NCBI GenBank assembly: GCA_001630475.1
Contig: KV419416.1
Location: forward strand, 1-64,000
Direction of reading: 5' to 3'
Origin: Sistotremastrum niveocremeum HHB9708
Lineage: Eukaryota > Basidiomycota > Agaricomycetes > Sistotremastrales > Sistotremastraceae
DNA: 64,000 nt
Shown: piece after piece, positions 1-11,573 of the stretch
Numbering within the stretch: the first letter of the stretch is position 1
Layout of the letters: the number at the start of each line of letters is the position of its first letter
The notes under the pieces: model-generated
Told to the model about the DNA's origin: nothing
Database searches by the model: none
The model's input: the letters and a program-made list of their open reading frames with translations, nothing else
Program-made: the position numbers and the translations under genes

Positions 1-725
1 TGTGAACGGGCTTATTGCATCCGCCGGCAGCGGAGGGAGTCGTGCATCTTCAAGACATTAGGTAGGTCAAGAACTCGCGCCATCGTCTCGCGGCACCTCC
101 ATTCGCATCATGTCGGCGAATGAGATCCATGTGCATCCTGTCCTGGAGTCCGGGTACTCCAGCGGACCCTCTGTTGTCTGCTGACGAGCCTCTGTCGACG
201 GACCGGAGGGGTATCCTCCTCCCGTGAGTCGTTCATTGCATTGCAGGGTTATGCCAACTGACTACGTCCTGCATGTCATTCCTGGGCTTCGGTCCGGATG
301 TACTGCAAGTCATTCAGTAGGATTGTCCATGGTACATTCGATCTTGTCATATAAGCAATAAGTACAAAAATAAACTTCATTCATTCATTCTAAATACTGG
401 ATGCTTCAAACCCATCTCTTTCCGGTGCTTCGAAGAAGCCGAGGCGTCACTTAAGTTTTGGAAGCAAGGCAATCCAAGGAAAGACATGAGGATGCAATTA
501 CAAGAGGGTTTATAGCAGACAAGATGATACAACAAGTAATAGTTTCAATTGCTTCTACAAAGTAGTACAAACCGATGGGATACAGAGTATTACAGACAGG
601 AATTGATGGATAGTTGATACAGTTAAGCCGCTTGATGACAGAATAAAATATAAGATAAAAAGCTGCACAAGAACAAAAGAAGAGAGTTGTTGACGTGAAA
701 CCCAAAGAACGTGAGACCGCAGAAT
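1..725. other. Left edge, no gene recognised
   Basis: I see no convincing coding exon here. The stretch lies just beyond the stop codon (726-728, minus strand) of the split LRR gene, so its right part is probably that gene's 3' flank. An AATAAA-like hexamer lies near 370 on the plus strand, followed by a short TTCA run, which could be the 3' end of a plus-strand gene that starts outside the window. A minus-strand open frame at 451-780 is hydrophobic, but it overlaps the end of the LRR gene out of frame and I do not call it. Confidence 0.4.
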
Positions 726-1121
726 CTACATCAACAGCCAAGGGGGTAGTTTTTCCAGCCGAGTGCACGCGATAAGCCACGAATAGAATTGTCTCATCTC
801 CAAAGCCTGAGTCTCCGGGTTGTGGTCAGGAAAGTCGAAAAGCTCCGTCCTGTCTAGATTCACTCCGGGCCAGACGAAGGATCTTCCAAAACCAGAACGA
901 ACAGCGAAGGCCTCGAGACCGTTGTCGCCTCTTCGACGAGCATGAAAATACCGAAATGCTTGAAAGAAGGCGGAAGGTAAAACTGCGTTGTTAAGAGGAT
1001 ACTGGACTGTTGGTGGGTCGATATCGTGCAGCTTTAAGGAGCGTATTCTGAGCCAGTCAGGCGTCTCGCGGCTCGTAGTAGGCAGAAGGAGGTAATCGAC
1101 GAGCTCGTGCGCGGTCGGTCC
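726..1121 (-). pseudogene. LRR gene, 3' part, beyond the transposon
   Basis: On the minus strand, 1121-726 is an open 132-codon stretch ending in TAG. It continues the LRR gene at 6004-7805. The 8-bp duplication GTCGGTCC is present at both junctions (1114-1121 and 6004-6011). Counting it once, the frame passes from ...EISGPT into AHELVDYLLL... without a shift. The composition is the same (RIRSLKLHDIDPP, FFQAFRYFHARRR). The in-frame continuation over 132 codons is strong evidence that this was one exon before insertion. Transcription from the normal promoter would now run into the transposon, so the last fifth of the protein would be replaced by transposon-encoded residues. Confidence 0.75.
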
Positions 1122-1275
1122 TAGAGTTCCAAGGTCCAGTCCACGTGACTGGTCGTATTGGGCAACCGGACCGAAGTCGCGACTGGACTGCAGTTGCCAG
1201 TTGCCTCAGTTTCTGAAAATCAGGCAACCGGCAACCGCAGTCATGACCAGTCGTGACCACGGTCGCGACCGATAC
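1122..1275. repeat. Left subterminal repeat block of the transposon
   Basis: After the TIR, the first 150 bp repeat short motifs in both orientations: CAGTCGTGAC/GTCACGACTG, GCAGTTGCCAGT and GGCAACCGG. The same motifs recur at the other end (5839-6003). Such arrays serve as transposase-binding sites in hAT-type elements. The binding role is inferred. Confidence 0.65.
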
Positions 1276-1841
1276 TCAGGGAAGACCCTTAAGGGTCCCC
1301 AACCAGGGTGGTCAGAGGGTCATGTAGTGGTATTTTCCCCATCTATGAGCATGTATTCATGGTATATGATATATATACAGTATATATGTGACCAATAGAC
1401 ACTAATAGACCATATATTGGGGACAGGCAGCGACGCGCCAAAAATTCAACTCCGACGTGTCGCGTCGTTTCGCAGGGAGGGTCATTTTTTGTGGAAATCT
1501 TCGAGATTAGGCTCCCCGCCCTCAAATTTAATCCAAATGAGTTCTAGATCGAGGTTTTACGGGGTTCTGAAGAAAGTGTTGGGAACAGTTTTTTCGGTTT
1601 CGGCCTGTAGCATATAGTTAGTGCCGGTATCTCCCCTGAATGGCTGTATCTGAAAAATCTGTTCCCAACATTTTCACGGGCATGTGCATAAAACGAGTTT
1701 CCGCCAGAAACCGCGCCTTTTCTGGGAGCGTGTGGCTCCAGAAAGAAGTTTCTCTCGAAACAAAGGAAAAGCGCTTACCTAATCCACTCGACGCGTCGCG
1801 TCGCGTCTCGCTTCCGCATGGGCTCACTCTCACACCTGTGA

Positions 1842-4731
1842 ATGGGCTCCCGTTTAGGTGCTAAGAAGCGTCGAAGCCCTGCACAACGTGAACAAAGTCA
1901 TGCGGCACTAGTCCTAGCGGCTGAGAACAAAACGGGAGAGTCCTCGGGTCCTGAGTCTTGGGAGAATGACAAAGAGAATATATCACCGCCGTCTCACCAA
2001 CCCTCTAAACGACACCTTAACATTCTTGATTATCAGAAGAAATTCCGGAATGAAAGAAAGATAGTCAGCCGGACCAAAGCCAAGCTGAAACAGCTGAAAC
2101 ATGATCTCGACGAGAAGTCGGCAAGCCTGAAATCATTAAAGGCAGAGATGGAAAGAGAATTAGCAAAATTTCATGGCACTTCGTCGGAGACAAATCAGGT
2201 GATCGATTTTTAATGATTGGCTCGAAGCATAATTATTCAGATATATCTAGATGCGCGGCAGAATAGAAACACTCGAGAAGGAGATTGCTTTCTATCGGAA
2301 ACGGTGTCGAGCTCAGAAAGCCCGGATTACAAGACACCCGCAACAGATTGAGAGAGCAGTCACTCAGGCTGTGCAGAAACATACTGACGAGAGTCGAACA
2401 TTTTGCCTGAAAGAGAACGGAGTATACCCTCCAGCTATCCGGTCGATGACCCGAGAGTTGTCCTCGTTAGGTGTACCTGCTGGGTCAGTCGGTGCTGTAG
2501 TGCATGTAGTGGGTGAAGCTCTAGGAAAAGAAATTGTTGGGAAGCTCGATGCTCGCACAGTTCGCCGGTGTGATCGAGAAGGGGGGATATATGCCGACAT
2601 CCAGATTGCAGATGCTATGAATCAAGCCGCAGGTTGGTACTTTAGCAATGAGTCGAATTTTTTACCAAATATCTGTCATTCACTGAACTACACAGGGATT
2701 ACGATCAGCGGGGACGGAACGACACACCGGCACCGTAATTACGAGTCAAAGAATATCACCGCCATAGCAGCCAATGGCGAGCATGAGGATCTCTTTCTGG
2801 GCATAGATTCCGCGCCCAGCCATACAAGCGATGAGCAGCTCCGTGGCTGGATGCTTCGCCTGGAGGCCATAGCGAATGCATGGAACGCCACTCCCGCTGG
2901 CCGGCGAAATCCGATCGATCCTCGAACGTTTGCTGCGAAATTCACTGGCATGCATACGGATCACGCCGAGGATCAGAAAAAGCTCTGCCGTCTTGTTGAA
3001 GAATATAAGACTGCATGTGCTCGCGAGATCAGAGGCAAAAATATGATCCTGGAGATGCCATCAGACGAGGTCTTAGCTCTCTTATGGACCAAAACCCATG
3101 AAACCATCACGGCCCTTGGCGGACATGAAAACTGGCAGCTCCTATCTGACGAAGAGCGCGAGAGGCATCACAAGGAGATGCTCAAATCCCTTCATCGAGA
3201 ACTTGGAGATCGAGGATTTGCACTCCTGAGCTCAGAGGACCAACAAAAGGAGACCCAATTTGTTTGGGTCGGATGTTCCATGCACAAAGAGCTTAATGCA
3301 GTCAAAGGCGGTAACACTGCTATGGTTGGCTATTGGGTAATCTCAGGCATTCCAGGACCACGCAAACTGATGAATCGAGACAACGCTGCCGCCGCTGCCG
3401 AACCAGGTCCTTCTGCTGCCAAGTTGCGTGCAATCGAAACCTCGATTGGTGGTGCAATTAAAGCAACCAGTCTTGCCGGTGCTGTGTTTAATCACAAAGA
3501 TGACAAGAAAGGTCAACAGGACACTTTTCGTTGGTTCTTTGTTGCGATGCTTGGCTATGCTGTGGACTTCCCAGATACGAGTAACACTCGATATCAGTCA
3601 CATTGTGAGGCTGCCTCAGAATTACTCGTGCATCTGCCATTGTACAAGGAGTTATTAGCACTTGTCAAAGACAAAAAGGACTCTCGTGCATTAAATCATA
3701 TGGAACAAAATCTCTGGGATGCCTTACATGATGCCCCCACACTACAGGAACTATCCGTTCTCGCTCTCTATTCTCAGTCGATCAGTCATCCATATCTGCG
3801 AAGAATCCGAAGCCCCAATGTCAAAGACATGAATGCTTTGCATCTCGGTCTGCTGCATCACCAAGTTATCACACATTGCGAGGCTATCATAGAGAACCCG
3901 TACCTTCTCGTCTCCGAGACCGTTTCTCACGAGACTGGAGCAATGGACGGACAGCCATGGGAACGACCCGAAGTTGTTTATAAAATTCAACTAATGAGTG
4001 CAGAGCTTCCTCACCTGAAGCCATTGCTCGTTGCCTTCTTTCAGGGGGCTCTGCAAACGTGGCGTCGGTTTTCAGCTGAATATGCTGTAGGAGGCAAGAT
4101 TGCCTCACTCACGGCGTCACAGAGAAAACTCTCGTGGATGCATCCGACCAACGACCGGAACGAGGGAGCTTTAGGAACCTTGCGCGTCGACATGCGTGCC
4201 TCTCCGAACGGAACATTGTCAATGCACAATGCCAAGGCCAAGTACAAGAAAAATAAAACCGGCCTCTATATTAAGCAGGTAGGCAATGCGGATCTTGATA
4301 AACATGTTCGCCAGACAGCCCGGCAACAAGATCAAAGTGGATTGGAGGCAGCCCGGAAGAAAGAGGGCATCGAGCATGACCGGGTTGAAGTACAGAAGAA
4401 ACGAGACAAAGACACCCAGAAGCGCCAAGCCAAGGAGGCGATTATGCTGATGGAGGTTATCACAGACCGTGTTCGTATCAACAAGATGACGCGAGCAGAG
4501 CTTGATACACAAATCAAACGACTTAGGCTCACAGATCCCAAGATTCCGCGTGCTAAAGACATGCCGAGGAGGGCGGAAAGACTCAAAGCTGTTTTGGAAG
4601 CTGTGAAGAGGTATGAAGCTGAGGTCTTGAGACAGCAGTCAAGCTCGTCGGCAGGCATAGAGAGTCCAATTGAGCAGGAGAATGTATCTGGTGAGGGCCT
4701 CGAAGATGAAGACGAAATGGATGACTGTTGA
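1842..4731 (+). CDS. DDE-type transposase, 945 aa, two exons
   Basis: Exon 1 is 1842-2198 (119 codons) and exon 2 is 2251-4731 (826 codons plus stop). The 52-bp intron 2199-2250 is in phase 0. Splicing joins two halves of one charged heptad-rich coiled coil, which supports the model. In exon-2 numbering, the RNase H-like core shows D155 in ISGDGTTH, an acidic cluster D237/D241 in HTDHAEDQ, a zinc-site-like C342-x-x-H345 in GCSMHKELNAVKGG, and E638 in NDRNEGALG. The Cys-His pair with a following Asn recalls the CxxHxLN insertion of hAT enzymes. These catalytic assignments are inferred from motif shape. The C-terminus is a lysine-rich coiled coil ending in an acidic tail. No BED finger or hAT dimerisation motif is visible. 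No internal stop is seen, so the gene looks functional. Confidence 0.8.
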
Positions 4732-4948
4732 CAGAGGAGGGCTTCTGATTTATATATATATAGCATTTATAGTATCATAGAAAAGTCGTATAATATTTAC
4801 TTGATTTTATAATGGCGATATAGCGAGGAAAGAGAGGGAGAACGGTAACTGTGCAGACTTGCCATGACGCGACCAGTGAAAGTATTATGTAAGCGTCACA
4901 AAATCGTTATAGGGCTTGCCGGTCCCCACATATATAAAAGGTTAAAAC

Positions 4949-5799
4949 TAAGGATCTCAACGGGTATATACCCGCGGATATGGATATCCGCGAGAATTTC
5001 CGAGGCCATACCCGGGACCCGCGGGAAGTCCGGGAGGCCATATCCGCCACCCGCCGGGTCTGATATGCGGATATCGGCGGTTTTTTCGGGTCTCGGGTAT
5101 CCGGATCTCGATACCCGTGATATCCGTGATATCCGCGGGTTTTAATCATTTATTATATTCGTTTTATTTTAAATTAATATACTTACTATTTTTGCGTTGT
5201 TTGCGTACAAACAACGACGCGCGTTGTCGTTTCGAACTCAATACTTCGAACGCAAACAAACAACAGACCTTGGATTTCGAACTCAGCTCGTGCACCCGGC
5301 TCCCCACCAGCACCTCATCCAGCCACCATCCAACGCATCCACCCCATTCCCATGCAACAACCACCTCCAATCAAGTCTTCAACATCATCTACACCCACTG
5401 GCAACACATTTGGACAAGAAAACAGATGGATTTGGGATGGATTGAGGGATGGATGGATGGATGTAGGCTTGGGTGCAAGGATGTGCTGGCGAAATTCTGT
5501 AATAATCACCGAAATAATCTTGATAATCATCGTAATATTCATAAATCTAATGTAAATAACATAAATAATAATATAAATAATAATATAAATAATATATAAA
5601 ATAATATATAAAATAATATATAATATATAAATAATAAATAAATTATTTAAATATTCATCGCGGATATCCGGAGTTTCCAAAGGCCATATCCGCCACCCGT
5701 GACATATCCGCGTCACGGATATCCGTCACGCGGATATCCGTTTTCCCACGGGTATCAGGACAGATATCCGGGCTAGACCCATACCCGTTGAGATCCTTA
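4949..5799. mobile_element. 851 bp non-autonomous hAT-like element nested in the larger one
   Basis: The ends are the 19-bp inverted repeats TAAGGATCTCAACGGGTAT, followed by GATATCCGCG-rich subterminal repeats. An 8-bp target duplication, GTTAAAAC, is perfect on both sides (4941-4948 and 5800-5807). The interior is AT-rich with no convincing coding sequence. It lies downstream of the transposase stop codon, so it does not disturb that gene. The ends differ from those of the host transposon, so a different transposase probably moved it. Confidence 0.8.
5551..5650. repeat. AT-rich (AATAATATAAAT)n low-complexity tract
   Basis: A degenerate tandem array of AATATAAAT-type units in the middle of the nested element. 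Spurious open frames overlap it on both strands. Confidence 0.7.
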
Positions 5800-5838
5800 G
5801 TTAAAACAATATATTAATGATTAAAATATTAAATATAT

Positions 5839-6003
5839 TGGCAGGCAACTGGTCGTGACTGGTCATTTGATGACTGGTTGCCGGACCACAACTGCAGTTG
5901 CAGTTGCCAGTCACGGACATTTTGGAATTTGGCAACCGGTCGCAGTTGCCAGTCACAAGGAATTTTGGAAAAAGTCCAGTCGTGACTGGACTTTGGAACT
6001 CTA
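5839..6003. repeat. Right subterminal repeat block of the transposon
   Basis: This mirrors the left block. It holds several copies of GCAGTTGCCAGTC, GGCAACCGG and AGTCGTGACTGG in mixed orientation, and ends in the TIR. The terminal 37 bp contain a small inverted repeat (AGTCCAGTC...GACTGGACT) that can fold on itself. Confidence 0.65.
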
Positions 6004-7805
6004 GTCGGTCCGGAGATTTCTATGTCGCGGACGTTCATCATTGGGATGATACGTTGCCATTGGGATCTGCGAAGTAAAATTCCTTCCATTTTGATTGTCT
6101 GAGCGTTAGGGAAGTTCGAGGATATTTCATTGCACATCCTGGTCTGAAGATGAGAGTCGCCTTCGTTATGTTGAATGTTGAAACCGAAGGGTTCGGGAAA
6201 GTGAAGGGTACCGGTGAAGCCGAGCTCGTTGTTGGAGGAGAACGAGACGGACATGACTTCTTTGCGAGTGACGATGTGAAGACGATCGGACCGCTGCATC
6301 CAGGGTCCCAACGAAGACGGAAATATCACGGGCTCACGCCATTCAGACGGCGACAGCAGACGCGAGTGGATCTTTGGCATCAAGACGACACCTTCGAAGC
6401 GCTCGAGCATGGGTAGTTGGAAAGCGTTGATGATCCGATTGACGTCTGCGGGCCTCAGGCCTCCCAAATAGAATTCTTTTAGGTTCGGTCGACTCTGGTT
6501 CGGAAGACGCCAGCTGCCCCAGGTAGGACCATCTGACTCGAGCTCGTTGTAGGAGGGTGCAAACGAATAATGAAATTTCTCCAACGACGTGCCTAGTGTC
6601 AGCAAGTGGATGACGATGGACGCGTCGACATGATCCAGGTTCGGAGACTCGATGACTAAGGTTGTCAGGTCAATCATGAGAGGTTGCCATCTCAGCTGGG
6701 CTCCTGTCTCGATGCCCCGAAGGCTGAGTGTTGCGGGCGAGAGCGATCGTAAGGTTTCGAAGACTTCGTCATCTTCGCTTGTGGGCGGTTCACATTTATC
6801 GTCTTCCAGGTCAATAAGAAAGGGATGGTGGGGTGTGTCTTCGCTGTGCATGATACTGATGCGAGTCATCGATAATCTGGGAAGCGACTTGCATAGCAGC
6901 CGGACGTTCGTGATCTCCTCGGGAGGGAAACAGAGGGTGAGGACTTCACAAAAAGGGGCGATGTTAATTATTGGGGAGACCCAGTCGCCTCCTGCTGATG
7001 GAAATCCAGAAGCAACCGTGACTTCCAGAGATACGATCGAATTCTGTGAGTTTAAATTGAGGCAAGCGCATATATAGTCCGCGGACCAGGCGAAGTCGAT
7101 ATGGGTCTGAGGTAATTCGCTGTCCAAAGCAGCCTGACACCACTGCCAGTTTCTGATTGTGTGTAAGCCCACTTTCTTTTGCCGTTGTGAGATGTATGTG
7201 CTACTTACAAGACAAGGAGCCCGTGCCAGGCTAGTCTGGAGCGCGGCGAATGAGCGAGCTTGACAGACGATATCATTCGTTCCCAATCTATGTGTGGACA
7301 TGTCATGCAGCTGTGTTGCTCTTGTTGACTTTTCATGTGGATGAGAAGGGGCGGAGAGTGGTTTGTTAGGCCATGGTAGGCCATGTATAGATCTAGAAGG
7401 GCGGGGTGAATGCGTTTGTACCAAGTCGCTTGGTCTTCGCCTACAATCCTCAGGTGAGGACTCCATCCGTCGAAAGAGTAATCGAATCTTACCTCTGTGT
7501 TTCCTAGTATCGACGGTGTGCCCAAGGGCGCGTTCGCGAGCCTTGGGACTCAGAGTAGGGGTTGAAATTGGACAGCGAATCTCCGTACGGTAGAATCGCA
7601 TAAGTTCTTTAATGAAAGTACGTTGTCGTGCTTCTTTTAAGAGAGACGTTAAGTTTATCGGTGGGCATTTGGGTAGAGCGTATCCAAGATCGCATTCTGT
7701 CATCATAGGGCGAAGTTGAACTTGGGCGGAGATGATGAGCAGTTGGCTTATGTAATTCGGTCCCGAACAACGCATCGAGCTGAGAGGACACAAACTGATA
7801 TACAT
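6004..7805 (-). pseudogene. LRR (F-box/LRR-like) gene, 5' part, split by transposon
   Basis: This is the upstream part of a leucine-rich protein gene of the kind common in Agaricomycetes. Three exons read 7805-7493, 7440-7209 and 7152-6004. The introns at 7441-7492 (52 bp) and 7153-7208 (56 bp) have GTAAG donors, and phases 1 and 2 keep the frame. The product has irregular leucine-rich strands such as LMIDLTTLVIES and TSLEKFHYSF, typical of the C-terminal part of mushroom F-box proteins. I could not find the F-box itself, so F-box membership is inferred. The start is unsure: 7805 is the first in-frame ATG, with others soon after. At 6011/6004 the frame runs straight into the right end of a DNA transposon. 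The 3' part of the gene lies beyond it at 726-1121. Without the insert the gene would encode about 693 residues, with the insertion near residue 565. Confidence 0.7.
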
Positions 7806-10376
7806 AACTGCGCTAGGTACTAATGATTCAACTACCGGTCAATGGAGCAGAATCTGACAAAGATTAATGCATGCACGCAATCTCCAGTCGAGATCTGATG
7901 CGTTCCCCTATGCTTCTGGTGATTAGTCGCGAATTGAAAGTAGCAAACAGGTTGTGGAGGCTTGCATTGTCATTGATCATTCTTGTCGTTCTTGCTTGCA
8001 GTAAAGATCGGCGTGTTCTCGCTTAGCGCTTAGCACTGACAACCCGATTAGTAATCAAAAGTCGGAAGCAAAATGAATCTTTACTCGATTAAGCAGAACG
8101 TTCCGGAGGAAGCGCATAGGAACCGGCGGCACAAGCTTCGATCGAGATTCAAGACTTTCATGGGGTCGGAGTGCTGCCGAGCATCTGTGCCTCGATGCTT
8201 ATCTTCTGGCTGGGGATTCTGGGCCGCTAAAAGAGATCAAGCAGAAAATATCCGTGCTCCGGGGATCTGGATCGCCACTTGTAAAGATCCGACATTTCCC
8301 CAGAACTGGGGAGTGGCGACAAACCGGAAGCCACATTTTCTCACAAATCTCTTGATGACGGAACCTTCGAAAGGCGAACATGGTCAATTTCTGGAAAATT
8401 CGTATTGAGATACCCACCAGAGTCAACGAAGGTCACGGATCATTGAGCAGCCTCCGACTCGGGTCCGTAAGAAACTTGAATTAAGTGAGAGCTACGCGGA
8501 CGAATAAGATGAACAATATTCTCACCAAGGCAGCGTAGTTTGCAGAAAGAGCGGCACATATCGGGCTATCACCGACGTGTATGACACGAATGATATTCAG
8601 GGTATCAATCGCTAAGATGGAGTTTCCTCCTGTGAAATAAAATCGTTTCAGTTGTGTAATTGATAATATACTTAAATGGCTCACCATTAGTCTCACAAGT
8701 TATTGCGGGGGTTAATGACACATGTTAAGCCTGTGTTAGCCGGGATTTAGAGAAACAGCGTCTTACGGTCATTGCCAAACAACTGACCGGTATTGATACT
8801 CGCTTTGCTGGTCCGATTTTATATCGGACTATGAGCCCATCGTGTATTGAAAAATATTCACTATAGAGGAAGACCGTGAGGGTCAAGACAAGGTGAAGGA
8901 CAAGATTCCTACAGAGCCGCGTCCAATCATCCTAGCCCTCCTCCAGCAAGAGAAACCTGTGCGCCGAGGAACAGACTCGGAGTTGACAACGGAATGGATT
9001 TGATGCAAATGTTCGGTGTGCGCTTTTGTGAAGGGACTGAGCCAACCGTCGTCAAAGAAGAAAGAGGGACTCGTGAATCAAAACTGACATTGATATCGAT
9101 AGCAGATACTTCAGAACAAAATCAGGTCGATGTGCTGACTTCCATACAATATTAGCGTGGATAGATGAAATGTGCAAGCAAAGTGACGCACCAAAGCTCG
9201 ACGTAGCGGGCCAGTCATTGTCCTTATTAATAGCATCCACCTCGTCTCCGAACTCAAACTACACGTAGTTGGCCGCTCATCTTCCCTCCATGCACCTAGC
9301 CGAGCGAATTGAGTCAAATAGGCGTAGTGGAATCCGGGGGCTGGAAAGCGATCAACCTACCCCGGAATTTCGGATTAAAAAAAAGAAAAATCGAGTCAAT
9401 AATGAAGCTGACATGGTTTTCGGTTCCGTGAGGTTCCAGTGTCAAATAATCGACAGTGCGGACGTGGGTCCAAGTTGTCGCAATGCATTTAGCATTGAGG
9501 GTGCCAGTTCAGCCAAGTTTCGGAGGATGGTCTGCAATTATATTAATGATAGTCGCGGTCCCTGTTATGAGAAATTCTCACTTCTATCGTACGACCTATG
9601 TAGGTTCTCTGGGGATCATGATGCGGCCTGAGTACATACCTGAAGGGTACATCGATGAATATCTGGTGTGGCGGAACATGCACGACCTAACCTCCCAAGC
9701 TCTCCGCCGTCTCAATGTTTCTCCGAATGATGAGTAGGATGATTTTTCATCGCTGTAAAAGTGCCACGAGGATCGAAAAGTTGTAGACAAAATTATGTTG
9801 ATGATGGAGACCTTGATTGCCTGGTGGCATCGAGGCCAAGGTGTCGGAGCAAATTCAGAGGCCGCGGCGAGCAAGCTCTGCGTCATCTTGGAACGAGCAC
9901 TGCAAAGGCATCGAAAACTCGGCTACAGGCTGTCCTTTGTCTCCAAGTCACCATTGATATCCACATACAAGTCGTATAGACTTTGCCCAGGACATCGATC
10001 TTCAACGAACGGTACTCGATCGCTCGATATCTCGTGTTCGTGACTTACATTACACCTTACATGTAACGACCCAACAGCCTTGACGGACCAAGTGCTCTCA
10101 GGATCCTTCATAGTACGTCTTCAGCCTCCAATGCAGCCACCTGCCCCAATGTGATCACTAGAACTTTCGACTTGGCCTCTCTTCGGATTAGACTTGCGGT
10201 CACTTGCCCCTGGATTGTCTTTGATCCATGGCCTCAACCCGTCGGGCGATTGACTGATCTCATTGCTACATGATCGACCACTGGGATTGAACTACGGAGT
10301 TTTCAGGTACAGTTAAACACCTCGCGTGACTTCGACGAAGATCTCATTCACAGAAACTCGAAGGAGACAAGCCAGT
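7806..10376. other. Intergenic 2.6 kb between split LRR gene and NLR copy A
   Basis: The first few hundred bases should hold the promoter of the minus-strand LRR gene. I find no recognisable domain in the rest. Short open frames (for example 8073-8408 plus) have no family-like composition. Homology to NLR genes B and C begins abruptly near 10377, and nothing to the left matches their NACHT or first-propeller parts by eye. Confidence 0.5.
9456..9737 (+). CDS. Possible C-terminal remnant of a small membrane protein
   Basis: This 93-codon open frame has one hydrophobic segment (SAIILMIVAVPVM), then a basic and polar tail ending in TAG. The composition looks more protein-like than that of the surrounding frames. 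No start context, promoter or family could be identified and upstream exons were not found. It may be chance or a decayed exon. Confidence 0.2.
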   Translation: MRTWVQVVAMHLALRVPVQPSFGGWSAIILMIVAVPVMRNSHFYRTTYVGSLGIMMRPEYIPEGYIDEYLVWRNMHDLTSQALRRLNVSPNDE

Positions 10377-11573
10377 GACTCTGCGCCGCATCATTGTGTA
10401 TCTGCCTCCGAATATGTCCACCGCGTCCAGATTTCACCTGACAGTTTGCTCATGGCTGTGGTTGTTGGAAGAAAGATGAAACAGATCCAGATCCAAGAGA
10501 CCGAATCTGCAGAAGTTCTTGCTCGAAGACCAGTGAGGTCTGATCCTGGCGCATTGAGCGAGTTGGCCTTCTCGCCGGATAATTCATTACTGGCATATGC
10601 TGATGACGCGCATTGCATTGGACTCTGGCACTGGCAGACACCAGAGCGGCAGTATCATCTGTCTGAGGGACATACTGACTATATCCGGTCCCTGTGTTTC
10701 TCTCCCAACGCAGAGCTGCTGCTGTCAGCTTCTGACAAAACAATCCGGGTTTGGAATATCCGATCAGGGACTGCATTGCCTTTCCGTGTCATCGACATCG
10801 ACGGAGCTTTACCATACGACCATGCATCTGCTGCTATATTTGCCGAGAGTGGGAACCGGATAATCTCGGCGCACCCCTTCGATCACTCCCTCAAAGTCTG
10901 GGATCCAGATGCTGAAGACCCGCTCAAACAAAGAATCGATTGGTCATCCTATACAGATGTAAGACTCTTGGTTTCGCCTAACAGAGGGCGACTTCTCTCA
11001 ACCTCAACGAGCATCCAATTGTGGAACATGATCAATGGAGAGTTGAGCAAAGTGGGCCATAATCTGGAAGCGGACTACAGAGAAGTCTGCTCAGCAGCTT
11101 TCTCTCCGGACGGCTCCAGGGTCGCTGTAGGATTCGCAGACAGAACTATCCAGATTTGGGATGCGGAGACCGGCAGGAAATTCGGAGCTCCTCTGCATTC
11201 TCATTGCAAGGCTCAAACTCTTGCATTCACGCCCGACGGTAGACAAATCATGGCTGCATCCACGGCATACGGACTCGTGCATACATGGGACATTGCAACT
11301 GAACCGACTCCCCCACCTTGGAAAAGCAAGCCCGCAAATGTATATTTGTACAGTTCTGACCCGTGGGACGGGTGGGTATACGACACAGGGCCTGACGAGT
11401 CACGATTATTCTGGGTCCCCGAGAGATTTCGCCCAGGATTCGTGTGGAGCGACAGGCACAGAGTCATTGGAGTTCCGCCGACTCGAGTCGACATCTCAGA
11501 CTTCGTGCATGGCGAAGAATGGACGAAGTGTTGGAAAGGACCTACATCTGCGATTTCTGATTCGGCTTTGTGA
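10377..11573 (+). pseudogene. NLR copy A: 5'-truncated, second WD40 propeller only
   Basis: The frame encodes about seven WD blades and the conserved C-terminal tail (GWVYDTGPDES, WVPERFRPGF, WTKCWKG) that also closes genes B and C. Blades end in GLWHWQTP, IRVWNIRSG, KVWDPD and IQIWDAETG. No C2, NACHT or first propeller precedes it. Homology starts near 10377, exactly where the second propeller starts in B (about 19886). The open frame extends left to a GTG at 10326, but no ATG is in place and the first in-frame ATG is inside the first blade. I therefore read it as a truncated copy created at a duplication breakpoint, although a new upstream exon cannot be ruled out. Confidence 0.7.

Larger units (their letters stand above)
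1122..6003 (+). mobile_element. 4.9 kb hAT-like DNA transposon, apparently autonomous
   Basis: The element is bounded by inverted repeats reading TAGAGTTCCAA(G/A)GTCCAGTC from both ends, and flanked by a perfect 8-bp target duplication, GTCGGTCC (1114-1121 and 6004-6011). TIRs starting TAGAG plus an 8-bp duplication fit the hAT type. The ends carry dense subterminal motifs (CAGTCGTGAC, GCAGTTGCCAGT, GCAACCGG) on both strands, as expected of transposase-binding sites. Inside are one spliced transposase gene (1842-4731) and a nested smaller element (4949-5799). Intact ends, the perfect duplication and an open transposase suggest a recent insertion. The transposase does not look like a classical BED-finger hAT enzyme, so the superfamily is open; a KDZ/Zisupton-like or separate family is possible. 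Confidence 0.85.

Noticed and set aside
451-780. Hydrophobic 109-codon minus-strand frame
   Set aside because: It overlaps the end of the LRR gene in another frame and has no family-like motif.
5117-5599. 160-codon plus-strand frame in the nested element
   Set aside because: It runs through AT-rich tandem repeats (Asn/Ile runs) inside a non-autonomous element, so it is composition-driven.
10326-10376. GTG start for NLR copy A
   Set aside because: No ATG and no homology to B or C upst­ream of 10377; GTG is not a normal fungal start.
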